A stretch of DNA of 30,589 bases, taken from positions 1 to 30,589 of IMG/VR virus record IMGVR_UViG_3300009159_000218. One strand, given 5' to 3'. Below, piece after piece: positions 1 to 7,442 of the stretch. A program made the translations under genes and the position numbers. Numbering within the stretch: the stretch's first letter is position 1; every line of letters starts with the position of its first letter. The notes beneath the pieces are model-generated. The model was not told the origin of the DNA and made no database searches. It saw only the letters and a list, made by a program, of their open reading frames with translations. The stretch comes from a virus.

Positions 1-1090
1 CATCACGAAACAAACCTGTGTGATGATATGTACCATCATTATAATTGCCAGCAAAACCTAAATCAGGATTAACAACATCATTATTTGAATTCAAATAAAT
101 CATGTTGTCTTTAATAGACAAATTATTTGCTGAGATACTTGTTACATTACCAGAAATGGTTAAGTTTCCTGTGATAGTTACACTACCCGAAACTGTACCA
201 CCGGAAGAACTAAATTTAGTATTTGCTGTATCGTAAGCGGTTTGTGCTAAAATGTTTGCGCTATTTGCTTTATCAAAAGCTAAGTTAGCTTGACTAAATG
301 CAGATGTAGCAATACCGATGCCAGAGTTAGCCGCAGTATAAGCCAAGTTAGCTTGACCGAATGCAGATGTAGCTAAACCAAAACCAGAATTTGCTTTATC
401 AAAAGCTAAGTTAGCCTGACCGAATGCAGAAGCGGCCACACCACTTCCGGAGTTTGCTGTAGTATAAGCCAAGTTAGCTTGACCAAAAGCTGAAGTACCA
501 ATACCAACACCAGAGTTAGCCGTATTATAAGCAATATTAGCCTGACCGAATGCTGAGTCTGCACGACCAAGAACTTCAATTCTAGCTGAACCAACGTTTG
601 CTTGGTACGCACTTGTAGTAGAAATTAAACCTGCACCTACGTTAGTCTGATAAGCAGAAGTGATAGTAATTACTGCGGCACCAACGTTTGCTTGACCTGA
701 TAGTACTGCGTTGTTAGCGGCAATGTAAGCTAGACCAGCAACATCATATGCGGAATTAGCCTTACCAAAAGCGGCATTTGCATAAGCGCCAGCACTATTA
801 GCCGCTTGTCTTACCCAAGTATCTACTGCGTTATTTGCGGCATCATATGCAAGGCTTGCGACATTATATGCAGAGTTGGCCTTATTTCTTGCATACAGGT
901 CAGATGATGCTCCGCCAGCAGTAAAAACATAATTTGTTCCGTCAGATGAAAGAACTAATGAATTATTTCCTGATGCGGGAGGAAGTAGACCTTGTAATAA
1001 ATCCCAAGCATATCCATTCCATTTCCAAGTTTTGCCACCGAAAGAGTATGTTTGATCTAAAGCTGGATCACTAGGAAAATTATACGCCAT
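1..1090 (-). CDS. Tail fibre-like structural protein, 3' end cut by window edge
   Basis: This open frame starts at ATG 1090 and runs without a stop to base 1, giving 363 codons with the C-terminus outside the window. An SD-like AGAGG lies about 11 nt upstream, at the end of the previous gene. Residues 1-35 hold a tryptophan-rich motif (GGKTWKWNGYAWDLL) common at fibre N-termini. Next come three QxNVG segments, five 21-residue SAFGQANLAY repeats, a VSGSVTITGNLTISGN beta stretch, and a module ending in GNYNDGTYHHTGLFRD. The repeats and beta stretches suggest a long, probably trimeric fibre on the virion surface, possibly touching the host. That role is inferred from composition and from its place at the end of the baseplate/fibre operon. 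A C-terminal receptor-binding or chaperone domain would lie beyond the window. Confidence 0.8.
   Translation of the reverse strand, partial: MAYNFPSDPALDQTYSFGGKTWKWNGYAWDLLQGLLPPASGNNSLVLSSDGTNYVFTAGGASSDLYARNKANSAYNVASLAYDAANNAVDTWVRQAANSAGAYANAAFGKANSAYDVAGLAYIAANNAVLSGQANVGAAVITITSAYQTNVGAGLISTTSAYQANVGSARIEVLGRADSAFGQANIAYNTANSGVGIGTSAFGQANLAYTTANSGSGVAASAFGQANLAFDKANSGFGLATSAFGQANLAYTAANSGIGIATSAFSQANLAFDKANSANILAQTAYDTANTKFSSSGGTVSGSVTITGNLTISGNVTSISANNLSIKDNMIYLNSNNDVVNPDLGFAGNYNDGTYHHTGLFRD
242..556 (-). repeat. Five tandem 63-nt (21-aa) repeats inside the fibre-like gene
   Basis: Five consecutive in-frame units of 21 residues each begin SAF(G/S)QAN(L/I)A and continue (Y/F)xxANSGxGxxx. 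The fifth is degenerate and leads into a TAYDTANT half-unit. Codon choice differs between units, so the array is old enough to have drifted while staying in frame. Such repeats typically form the rod of a fibre. Related units occur at about 1630-1760 in the next gene upstream. Confidence 0.85.
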
Positions 1091-1096
1091 ATTTAC

Positions 1097-2062
1097 TTAT
1101 ACCTCTAATGTGGTAACTACGGCTTTCCAGTTTAATGTTTTGCCAGTAACACCTGTAACGTATATATTTATAGACTTTGTGGTGTTGTTTGCCCGAGCAT
1201 CTACAGTAAATCCTACATCATCTCTTGCAACTACAACTTCATAAACTGCACCAACATCAGAAACAGTACCTGAATTATTTGCGGCCGTTGCTTTCAAAAA
1301 GAATGAACCAGATTCACCTGGTACATCAGTTCTTCTAGTAACAACATCAATTGTGTAGTAGCTTGTTGTATTTGTTTTAACGGGAATTCTATTATTGGTA
1401 ATTCCGTTGACAAAGATTTCCTTCTCTGAACTACCTTCAGTTGTTCCAACCAAAACTACTTGTGTTGTGTAACCAATAACTGGAACAGCAACTGTTGTTG
1501 GACCTAATTCAATCCACTGATATGAATCACCATCATTGGTGTAATCATATTTTATTCCAGTATCTGTATTTACCCACTGAAGGCCTACTGTTGGAAATTC
1601 TGGTGGCGTACTTGAATAAACTGTGCCACTAGCAGAATTAGCTCTATCGTAAGCCGCTTGAGCCAAAGAATTGGCACTGTTAGCTTTGTCAAATGCTAAG
1701 TTAGCCTGACCAAAAGCTGAGTTTGATTGGCCAAATGCTGAGTTTGAAACATCACCGATTCTTATGATAATATTACTGGTAATATTACCTGTGACTATAA
1801 GATTATCTGTTGTTAAAGTTTTTGTAGTTTTATTAAATTTAAGATTTGCAGATGCACCAAAGCTACCCAAATCGTTAAATTGAATTTCCTGATCTAGACC
1901 AACCGGTTGAAATGTGGTGTTAAAAGGAACTGCGCTATTTGTCGAATTGCCGTAGTATAGCTTACCATCACCATAATTGATAGCAAGTTCACCCGGATAA
2001 AGTATAGTTGGTACATTACCTATTGCGCCCGAATTTTTTAACTTAATTATTGTATTGGCCAT
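1097..2062 (-). CDS. Tail fibre-like structural protein (321 aa)
   Basis: The N-terminus (MANTIIKLKNSGAIGNVPT followed by PGELAINYGDGKLYYGN) is the GELAxNxxDGxLYxG motif common on phage fibres and baseplate-attached proteins. It resembles the start of the 549-aa fibre-like protein two genes upstream. Residues about 105-145 carry SAFGQ/AFDKANSAN repeats like those of the downstream fibre gene. Residues about 150-185 contain GLQWVNTDTGIKYDY and QWIELG, a short segment often seen in marine phage fibres. The remaining C-terminal part, about 130 residues, looks beta-rich and is not recognised. A fibre or fibre-adaptor role is inferred. The gene stops 6 nt before the next start. Its own start lacks a close SD; a GGAGG lies about 20 nt upstream, within the end of the previous gene. 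Confidence 0.75.
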   Translation of the reverse strand: MANTIIKLKNSGAIGNVPTILYPGELAINYGDGKLYYGNSTNSAVPFNTTFQPVGLDQEIQFNDLGSFGASANLKFNKTTKTLTTDNLIVTGNITSNIIIRIGDVSNSAFGQSNSAFGQANLAFDKANSANSLAQAAYDRANSASGTVYSSTPPEFPTVGLQWVNTDTGIKYDYTNDGDSYQWIELGPTTVAVPVIGYTTQVVLVGTTEGSSEKEIFVNGITNNRIPVKTNTTSYYTIDVVTRRTDVPGESGSFFLKATAANNSGTVSDVGAVYEVVVARDDVGFTVDARANNTTKSINIYVTGVTGKTLNWKAVVTTLEV

Positions 2063-2072
2063 TTACTGAATT

Positions 2073-2636
2073 TTAGAATGTTCCTCCAGACTTTACACTA
2101 TCATTACTCGTAATTTCTAACGACATTTTATCTGTAAATTCTGGAGAATCGGGTTGAACAATTTCACCAAGTTTAACTTTTTTAAGTTTGTTTGCTGAAA
2201 CCACAGCTTCCAATCTAGTTATATATTTAGTGAGTTCTTCAATCCGATTATTATTTTGTAATAAAACATCCTGGGATTCACTCTTGACTTTCAACACCTC
2301 CAACTGTGTATCTTTTAATTGCCTCATGTAGTCATTAACTGCATTTTGCAATCTATCTCTTTCTTGAAGTACAGAATTATTTGATCCTGCGGAACTTTTT
2401 AAGTTGTCCCTTTCGGTGGTCAATTGATTTATAATTTTGTCTTTTTCAACACTTTGATTTTGGTATTGAATATTTGAATCAGCAACTTCTTTTAATTTTC
2501 TTATCGAATCTTCTGCTTCACGTACATTATTTTTATTTACTTCAAGTTGTGCTTGGAACATTAAATTCTGCTTTACAACTTCCATAAAATTGGAAAGCAG
2601 AACTTCAACATAAGCATTTTGTAATCTCACATCCAT
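2073..2636 (-). CDS. Coiled-coil virion or fibre-assembly protein (187 aa)
   Basis: Residues about 25-150 are dominated by charged, heptad-like sequence rich in K, E, Q, N and L, for example VREAEDSIRKLKEV and QERDRLQNAVNDY. This predicts a long coiled coil. The N-terminus MDVRLQNAYVEVLLSNFMEVVKQN is helical and moderately hydrophobic. The C-terminus ends in SGGTF, the same tail as the upstream 549-aa protein. There is no transmembrane segment or signal peptide. The start is supported by a GAAAGGATTTT SD region. Its position between two fibre genes suggests a fibre connector, whisker-like component or assembly chaperone, but the sequence alone cannot decide. No T4 counterpart is recognised with confidence. 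Confidence 0.7.
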   Translation of the reverse strand: MDVRLQNAYVEVLLSNFMEVVKQNLMFQAQLEVNKNNVREAEDSIRKLKEVADSNIQYQNQSVEKDKIINQLTTERDNLKSSAGSNNSVLQERDRLQNAVNDYMRQLKDTQLEVLKVKSESQDVLLQNNNRIEELTKYITRLEAVVSANKLKKVKLGEIVQPDSPEFTDKMSLEITSNDSVKSGGTF

Positions 2637-2658
2637 AATAAAATCCTTTCAATATAAT

Positions 2659-4308
2659 TTAAAATGTTCCGCCGCTCAAGTGTGCAAAAGTTGGTGCTCC
2701 TGATGAACTAATTTGTAATAGATGACCTTCTGTTGATGAAGTCAATGAAGACAATGCACCAGTTGTTGATGATGTATCAGATACAATAACACCTTTAATT
2801 GAGAATGAAGCTGCTCCTGAACCACCTCTTGCAACACCAAATGTACCAGAAACAACTGCACTAGTATCAATATTTATTGCAGTATTGCTTACACCAGAAA
2901 CTCGACCAAAAGCATCAGTTGTAATAACTGGAACATAAGATGCTGAACCATAAGATCCTGCTGAACCAGTATTCGCTAATGTTTTGATTGCAGTACCATC
3001 ATAGAATACTGCGGCGCCAGTTGTATAGGTATCGTTGTTTGTGCCGCCTCTTGTAATTGCCAATTTACCAGATACAATATTAGATGCGTCAATTTGAATT
3101 GCACTATTTGTAACTGATGATACACGACCATAAGAGTCTGTAGTAACAATTAATGTGTTAGATGTGGAACCATATGTTCCTGCAGTACCTGTATTAGCGA
3201 GTACTTTTAATGAATTTGTTCCGTCACCAACTATAATGCTGCCAACAGCAAATGTGCCTGCACCAGTACCACCGTCAACAACGCTAATTGTATTAGCAAG
3301 TGCTGAAATCATACCACCAGTTAAGTTAGCCCTCAATGTTGCGGTATTAGCAGCCGTTACTGAACCTGTAGCAAGAACATTTGCCGTTGGATCAGAAGTT
3401 AATCCTTTGAATAAAAAGAAATCATTACCAGTTCCTGCTCTACGAACAAGACCGTGATGAGTAACTGATGTTCCTGTATTTGCTTTACCATAGAAACCAA
3501 TATCAAGAACATCGCTTATTGTATTGTTAGCGGCTAATCTAATTAAAGAATCAGCAGTGGATACTGTTGTAGTATCTACTGTTGTGGTATTACCAGCAAC
3601 AAACAAACTCCCTGTTAGTGACAAGTCGCCTGTAATAAACTGATTTCCAGAATTTCTAAGAACAGTATTATCAACACTAACAAGTACTGTATTGTTAGCA
3701 TCAATTGCATTTGTGCTGATACCACCGTTTAAACCTCCCTTGATATTCAATGTGTCAGTAATTAGAGACAAGCTACCTGGCGCAGCACCAACATCACCCG
3801 CAAAATTTAGTGATGAAGAAATAGCAACGTTAGCAGCATATGTTATACGACCTTTTGAATCAACAGAAATTACTGCGGCATTAGTTGATCCACCATAATT
3901 TCCTGCGTTTACGCCAGAGTTAGAGAGAACTAATGGAATATTAGCATTTGCTGTTCCATCAACAGAAACAATACCCGTTGCATCTCCAGAAACCCCAATA
4001 TTTCTAGCAGTAAACCATCTTTCTGCACTTCCTGCATTACCGTAAATATTACCATTAAGGTTAGCGGTGACGTAATTGAAAGATGCATTGCCTGTGGCAT
4101 CACGCAGGACTAAAGTATTTGCAGTAGCCGCAGAAGTTGCATTGTCAATTTTTGTGGTGTATGCTTTACCACCAATAGCAACAACAGAAGTTCCGTCATC
4201 AATCCAAAGGGTACCAGATATACTTGAGTATGCTGGTTCGGATACATTCAACGTAGGCGGTTTATTGGTTACATTAGAATATTTTAGTTGAATTACAGTA
4301 TTAGACAT
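2659..4308 (-). CDS. Tail fibre-like structural protein (549 aa)
   Basis: The N-terminus (MSNTVIQLKYSNVTNKPPTL, then GTLWIDDGTSVVAIGGK) resembles that of the 321-aa fibre protein. The body is low-complexity, rich in S, T, N, G and A. It contains TGDLSLTGSLFVAGN beta repeats, an LDIGFYGKANTG/THHGLVRRAG module near residues 265-305, and two tandem repeats of about 75 residues with the common fibre motif YGS(T/A)S...TTD(S/A)(Y/F)GRVS. The protein ends in LSGGTF. These features are typical of phage tail fibres or fibre-like decorations. Receptor binding is possible but not shown. An AAAGGAAAAAA SD precedes ATG 4308. Codon use and composition resemble the other fibre genes here. Confidence 0.78.
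   Translation of the reverse strand: MSNTVIQLKYSNVTNKPPTLNVSEPAYSSISGTLWIDDGTSVVAIGGKAYTTKIDNATSAATANTLVLRDATGNASFNYVTANLNGNIYGNAGSAERWFTARNIGVSGDATGIVSVDGTANANIPLVLSNSGVNAGNYGGSTNAAVISVDSKGRITYAANVAISSSLNFAGDVGAAPGSLSLITDTLNIKGGLNGGISTNAIDANNTVLVSVDNTVLRNSGNQFITGDLSLTGSLFVAGNTTTVDTTTVSTADSLIRLAANNTISDVLDIGFYGKANTGTSVTHHGLVRRAGTGNDFFLFKGLTSDPTANVLATGSVTAANTATLRANLTGGMISALANTISVVDGGTGAGTFAVGSIIVGDGTNSLKVLANTGTAGTYGSTSNTLIVTTDSYGRVSSVTNSAIQIDASNIVSGKLAITRGGTNNDTYTTGAAVFYDGTAIKTLANTGSAGSYGSASYVPVITTDAFGRVSGVSNTAINIDTSAVVSGTFGVARGGSGAASFSIKGVIVSDTSSTTGALSSLTSSTEGHLLQISSSGAPTFAHLSGGTF
2827..3273 (-). repeat. Two tandem repeats of about 75 residues in the 549-aa fibre-like protein
   Basis: Residues from about 345 on carry two consecutive units. 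Each starts GGT, passes through LANTG(T/S)AG(T/S)YGS and TTD(S/A)(Y/F)GRVS, and ends in (T/A)R. A third unit begins with GGSGAASF and then diverges. A partial earlier copy of the YGG...VDSKGRI element lies near residues 140-160. The copies are clear at protein level but diverged in DNA. Confidence 0.7.
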
Positions 4309-4329
4309 TTTTTTCCTTTTTTTATTATT

Positions 4330-4572
4330 TTAAAAGTAACCACCAAAAATCAATGGAACATTTGGTGCAGATGATTTATAACGATTTGTTGCAGAATCGT
4401 ATGTAATAACATCACCTTGTTGTTTTGTTATTAAATCTATATCAGTTAAATCGTAAATAGAAACCTGTAATTCCGGTTTATACTTTGGATCTGCAATTGT
4501 GGTTCTAATTGTAGGTCTTACTACAACTTTACCTATTGTTCCTGGTTGTTGAATGCGTGCGGTTATTGCCAT
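4330..4572 (-). CDS. Small conserved virion protein (80 aa) ending in GGYF
   Basis: This 80-residue protein has a basic, proline-containing N-terminal part (MAITARIQQPGTIGKVVVRP) and a conserved-looking centre DLTDIDLITKQQGDVITYDSATNRY. The centre resembles the DLTDVN...L.YD..T..Y segments of many phage fibre and neck-attached proteins. The C-terminus is IFGGYF. Its start is 2 nt from the end of the previous gene, so expression is probably coupled. It sits between a 110-aa small virion protein and a fibre-like gene, which suggests a connector or decoration in the fibre locus. The function is not known to me. Confidence 0.65.
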   Translation of the reverse strand: MAITARIQQPGTIGKVVVRPTIRTTIADPKYKPELQVSIYDLTDIDLITKQQGDVITYDSATNRYKSSAPNVPLIFGGYF

Positions 4573-4574
4573 AT

Positions 4575-4907
4575 TTATCTCGTTACTGAGGGTAATACTG
4601 TCACAATTCCTTCAACAACTCTCGTTACTGTATTGGCTGGAGATGTAATTTTAACATCATAAACATAACGACCTGATGATAAAATTGCAGTATTAGCAGC
4701 GGTCATCCGAAGAGTAATTTCACCATTTGCGGTACCAGTTACACTTGAATTGAATGCATAACTTGTAGATGAGTAATACGATTTACGCATCTGTGAACTT
4801 GCACTGTATGCATACAGATTAATTGCAGTTCCATAAGAGTCTTCAACGTTGAGTTTTGTCTCAAACGTTGCACCTTGCTCAACAACAATTTCTGTAAATG
4901 CAGCCAA
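4575..4907 (-). CDS. Small virion structural protein (110 aa), probable TTG start
   Basis: The protein begins MAAFTEIVVEQGATFETKLNVED and ends with GRYVYDVKITSPANTVTRVVEGIVTVLPSVT. This pattern of beta strands (a QGATF opening, then GxYxYDxxI and RVVEGxVTV near the end) occurs in small virion proteins of marine T4-like phages and in BppU-like N-terminal domains. An Ig-like fold is an inference. No ATG is available: the frame begins at TTG 4907, preceded by AAGGA with an 8-nt spacer. The ATT immediately upstream is a less likely start. A promoter-like CCTAAATA lies about 20 nt upstream, so this may begin a transcript for the distal fibre genes. Confidence 0.65.
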   Translation of the reverse strand: MAAFTEIVVEQGATFETKLNVEDSYGTAINLYAYSASSQMRKSYYSSTSYAFNSSVTGTANGEITLRMTAANTAILSSGRYVYDVKITSPANTVTRVVEGIVTVLPSVTR

Positions 4908-4928
4908 AATTTATTTCCTTAATTCTCT

Positions 4929-4936
4929 TATTTAGG
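4929..4936 (-). promoter_or_regulatory. Possible late promoter (CCTAAATA) upstream of the 110-aa gene
   Basis: The T4 late promoter consensus is TATAAATA. On the minus strand this site reads CCTAAATA, matching 6 of 8 positions. It lies in the longest gene-free stretch of the minus-strand block, with 20-21 nt to the TTG start. That spacing is like the perfect TATAAATA before gp48. This is suggestive only. Confidence 0.3.
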
Positions 4937-4980
4937 GGTTCAAAAATTCAAGTATTTACATGTTGAGAATTAAATAAATC

Positions 4981-4998
4981 AAAAAATCTAATATTAGA
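4981..4998 (-). terminator. Weak possible intrinsic terminator after the 808-aa gene
   Basis: On the minus strand the palindrome TCTAATATTAGA is followed directly by six T residues, 16 nt past the stop codon of the 808-aa gene. The stem is short and almost entirely A-T, so it is likely weak or incidental. The rest of this 106-nt gap holds only the promoter-like site and SD of the next gene. Confidence 0.22.
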
Positions 4999-5013
4999 CA
5001 TTGAAATCCTAAA

Positions 5014-7440
5014 TTAAAAAAGAATTACCCAACCACGTGTCGAATCGGAGTAGAAAAGAGTGAATGATGCACCAACGGTATTTATAGTCATATCTTCTGC
5101 AAGTGACATTATGTTTTGTCCATTACGTGCAACGACTGCCGTTGTTGTGCCTGAAACATTAACTATATCAATAGTATCTCCTACAACCGGTGAACTTGGT
5201 AATGTTATTGTTGTTGATGCAAAATAAACGTAACTATATCCAGCGGTTGCAGTTATAGGTGCTCCCAACGGAAAAACACTTTTTCTAACAGGTCCAGTAA
5301 CTAAACCACTGTGTGTGCCTGTAGTTTCTGCACTAGCAGTAATATAATTTGAACCGTTTGTCAATTGATTATTGTTTGTGACATTTGTTGCACCAGAGGC
5401 AATACCATCCAATTTGCTTGCATATGTTGAAGACATGTAGCCGTTTTGACTAGCAGTCGCAACTTGAATTGAAGCTACGCCGGAAGCATTAATTGAAAGT
5501 GGTGAAGAACCTGAATAATACCCTTTTGCGGCAATCAGCGCGGCACCAGTGTTAGCTTGGTATGCTGAAGTGACAGCAGAACTTGTTGCAATAAGACCAG
5601 CACCAACGTTAGCTTGGCGATTTGTAATTTCTGAATTTAGTGCAATATTTACAGCACCAGTGTTAGCTTGATATCCAGAAGTTGTTGTATTAATAGCCGT
5701 ATCAACATAATTTTTCATGTTGGTATTGGCTGTACTTGTAGCACCAGCGGCAGTAATAGCCGCCGCACCAACGTTTGCTTGGCGGTTGGTAATTTCACTA
5801 TTAAGAGCAATGTTAACTGCTCCAACGTTTGCTTGATATGCGTTTGTTGTGGTTATTAATCCAGCACCAACGTTAGCTTGTGTTGTTAATTGGTCAGCAA
5901 TTCTTGCGGCGCCAACGTTTGCTTGGTAGCCAGAAGTGATTGAAATAACGGCTGAGCCAACGTTTGCTTGGCGGTTGGTAATTTCACTATTAAGATCAAT
6001 ATTAACTGCGCCAGTATTTGCTTGGTAAGCAGAAGTTATCGAAATAACGGCTGCACCAGTATTAGCTTGATAACCAGAAGTTGTTGTGTTGATAGAAGTA
6101 TCAACATAATTTTTCAAGTTTGTATTAGCATTATCCACATAGTTCTTCATTAACCATGAACTTGGAAAAGTTGTATTGCTTGTTGTCGCTGTACTAATTG
6201 TAATTAAATTAGCTGAAAGTATCTTTGAGAAACTTGTGTTGTTATCAGTATTGTCAACATCACGTATTTGCCATTCTTTATTTGTTCCTGCCCAACGAAT
6301 GTATGCGTTAGCATTTGCTGTACCTAAAATGCCTGTTGTATTACCTCTATAAACGCCAAGATATGCATTACCTATGGTGATTGGTGTAATTGAACCAATA
6401 ACGAATCTATCGGTATCAAGAACTGTTTGTCCAGATAGTGTAAAGTTGCCTGTAACACCCAAATTACCAACAAGGTTAGTATCTCCATCAACGTTAAGAT
6501 TACCATTAACCTTTGAATTTGATAGAGTTTGAATATCACCGGTTACTGTCAGTTTACTTGTTACTGATGTGTTACCTGAAACAGATAAATTGCCTGTTAA
6601 AGAAGAATCTTTTGTAGTCAGAGTTCCTGTAACAGTAGCGTTCCCCATTGATACATTTGATGTGACGGTCAAATTTGTACCAATAGAGACTGATTGTCCA
6701 AAGTTAGCAGTGTTAACTACGCCCAGAAAGCCTGTATTTGTTGTACCTACCACAACAACATTAGAATTAACTGTAATGTTATTTGCAGTTAAAGTGTTCT
6801 TAACAACAGAACTTCCGTTGGTCGTAATATTCTGTTCAACTGTTAGAATACCATTTAAGAAAGTATTCCCTGTTACATAAGAAGTTCCGGTAACATAAGA
6901 ATTGCCCGTAACATTTAAATTTTCGCCAATAGAAACTGATTTACCAAATACGCCAGTATTAGCTACACCTAAGAAACCTATATTTGCAGTACCAACAACC
7001 GTTGCATTTGAACTGATTGTTGCATTGTTATTAACAATTAAATATCCGCTAGTAGTTGTACCAACAATCACCGCGTTCGAATTAACAGTTACGTTGTTAG
7101 CTAAAATTGTATTTTTAACAATAACACTTCCATTAGAAGTAATATTGTTGGCTACAATCAGACCATTTCCTGGACCATAAATTGAAACAACACCACCAAC
7201 ACCAATATTACCTTTTGCTATACCTGCTGTACCAACAGAAATATCTCTAGCAACAGTAATATCGGTAGAGAAAAGTGCTGTGTTTGAAACTTGTAGCGAA
7301 GCATTTGAACCAATAGCTAATGTACCCGAAGTTTTATTATAAACTCCAGTCTCAATTGTATTAAGACTATTAGCCGATAGGTTCGTTTGTATACGCCATT
7401 CGTCAATTGTGTTTGTTCTTGTGATGTTTGAAATTGACAT
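5014..7440 (-). CDS. Large repetitive tail fibre-like protein (808 aa)
   Basis: The N-terminus (SNITRTNTIDEWRIQTNLSANSLN) is a DxWRxxTNxxAN motif typical of marine phage fibres. Residues about 60-330 are beta-repeat sequence (NITSNG, NLTVTSN, VTGNSYVTG) suggesting a beta-helix or triple-beta rod. Residues about 330-400 hold a module with VIGSITPITIGNAYLGVYRG and EWQIRDVD. Residues about 455-635 carry ten QAN(V/T)G repeats. The KLDGIASGATNVTNNNQLTNG motif near residue 675 is widespread in phage fibres. The C-terminal 110 residues look like a compact beta domain (TTITLPSSPVVGDTIDIVNV ... GWVILF). It is probably a long trimeric tail fibre attached to the baseplate; the host receptor is unknown. 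The start is 2 nt after the upstream gene. Confidence 0.82.
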   Translation of the reverse strand: MSISNITRTNTIDEWRIQTNLSANSLNTIETGVYNKTSGTLAIGSNASLQVSNTALFSTDITVARDISVGTAGIAKGNIGVGGVVSIYGPGNGLIVANNITSNGSVIVKNTILANNVTVNSNAVIVGTTTSGYLIVNNNATISSNATVVGTANIGFLGVANTGVFGKSVSIGENLNVTGNSYVTGTSYVTGNTFLNGILTVEQNITTNGSSVVKNTLTANNITVNSNVVVVGTTNTGFLGVVNTANFGQSVSIGTNLTVTSNVSMGNATVTGTLTTKDSSLTGNLSVSGNTSVTSKLTVTGDIQTLSNSKVNGNLNVDGDTNLVGNLGVTGNFTLSGQTVLDTDRFVIGSITPITIGNAYLGVYRGNTTGILGTANANAYIRWAGTNKEWQIRDVDNTDNNTSFSKILSANLITISTATTSNTTFPSSWLMKNYVDNANTNLKNYVDTSINTTTSGYQANTGAAVISITSAYQANTGAVNIDLNSEITNRQANVGSAVISITSGYQANVGAARIADQLTTQANVGAGLITTTNAYQANVGAVNIALNSEITNRQANVGAAAITAAGATSTANTNMKNYVDTAINTTTSGYQANTGAVNIALNSEITNRQANVGAGLIATSSAVTSAYQANTGAALIAAKGYYSGSSPLSINASGVASIQVATASQNGYMSSTYASKLDGIASGATNVTNNNQLTNGSNYITASAETTGTHSGLVTGPVRKSVFPLGAPITATAGYSYVYFASTTITLPSSPVVGDTIDIVNVSGTTTAVVARNGQNIMSLAEDMTINTVGASFTLFYSDSTRGWVILF
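5542..6076 (-). repeat. Ten-copy QAN(V/T)G repeat region in the 808-aa fibre-like protein
   Basis: Ten copies of QAN(V/T)G(A/S) occur in about 180 residues. They alternate between (A/G)YQAN units and NRQAN units preceded by LNSEIT. Spacing is irregular (about 13-25 residues), so this is a diverged array rather than an exact tandem repeat. Three related units occur in the fibre-like gene at the left edge (about 560-720). Confidence 0.8.
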
Positions 7441-7442
7441 TC

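Noticed and set aside
406-612. Minus-strand 68-codon frame over the AFGQANLAY repeats
   Set aside because: It is an alternative frame of the 63-nt repeat array; the long frame from 1090 to the left edge carries recognisable fibre motifs.
242-6076. Repeat arrays as a CRISPR locus
   Set aside because: Repeats are in frame, protein-coding and diverged, with no constant repeat/unique spacer structure and no cas genes nearby.
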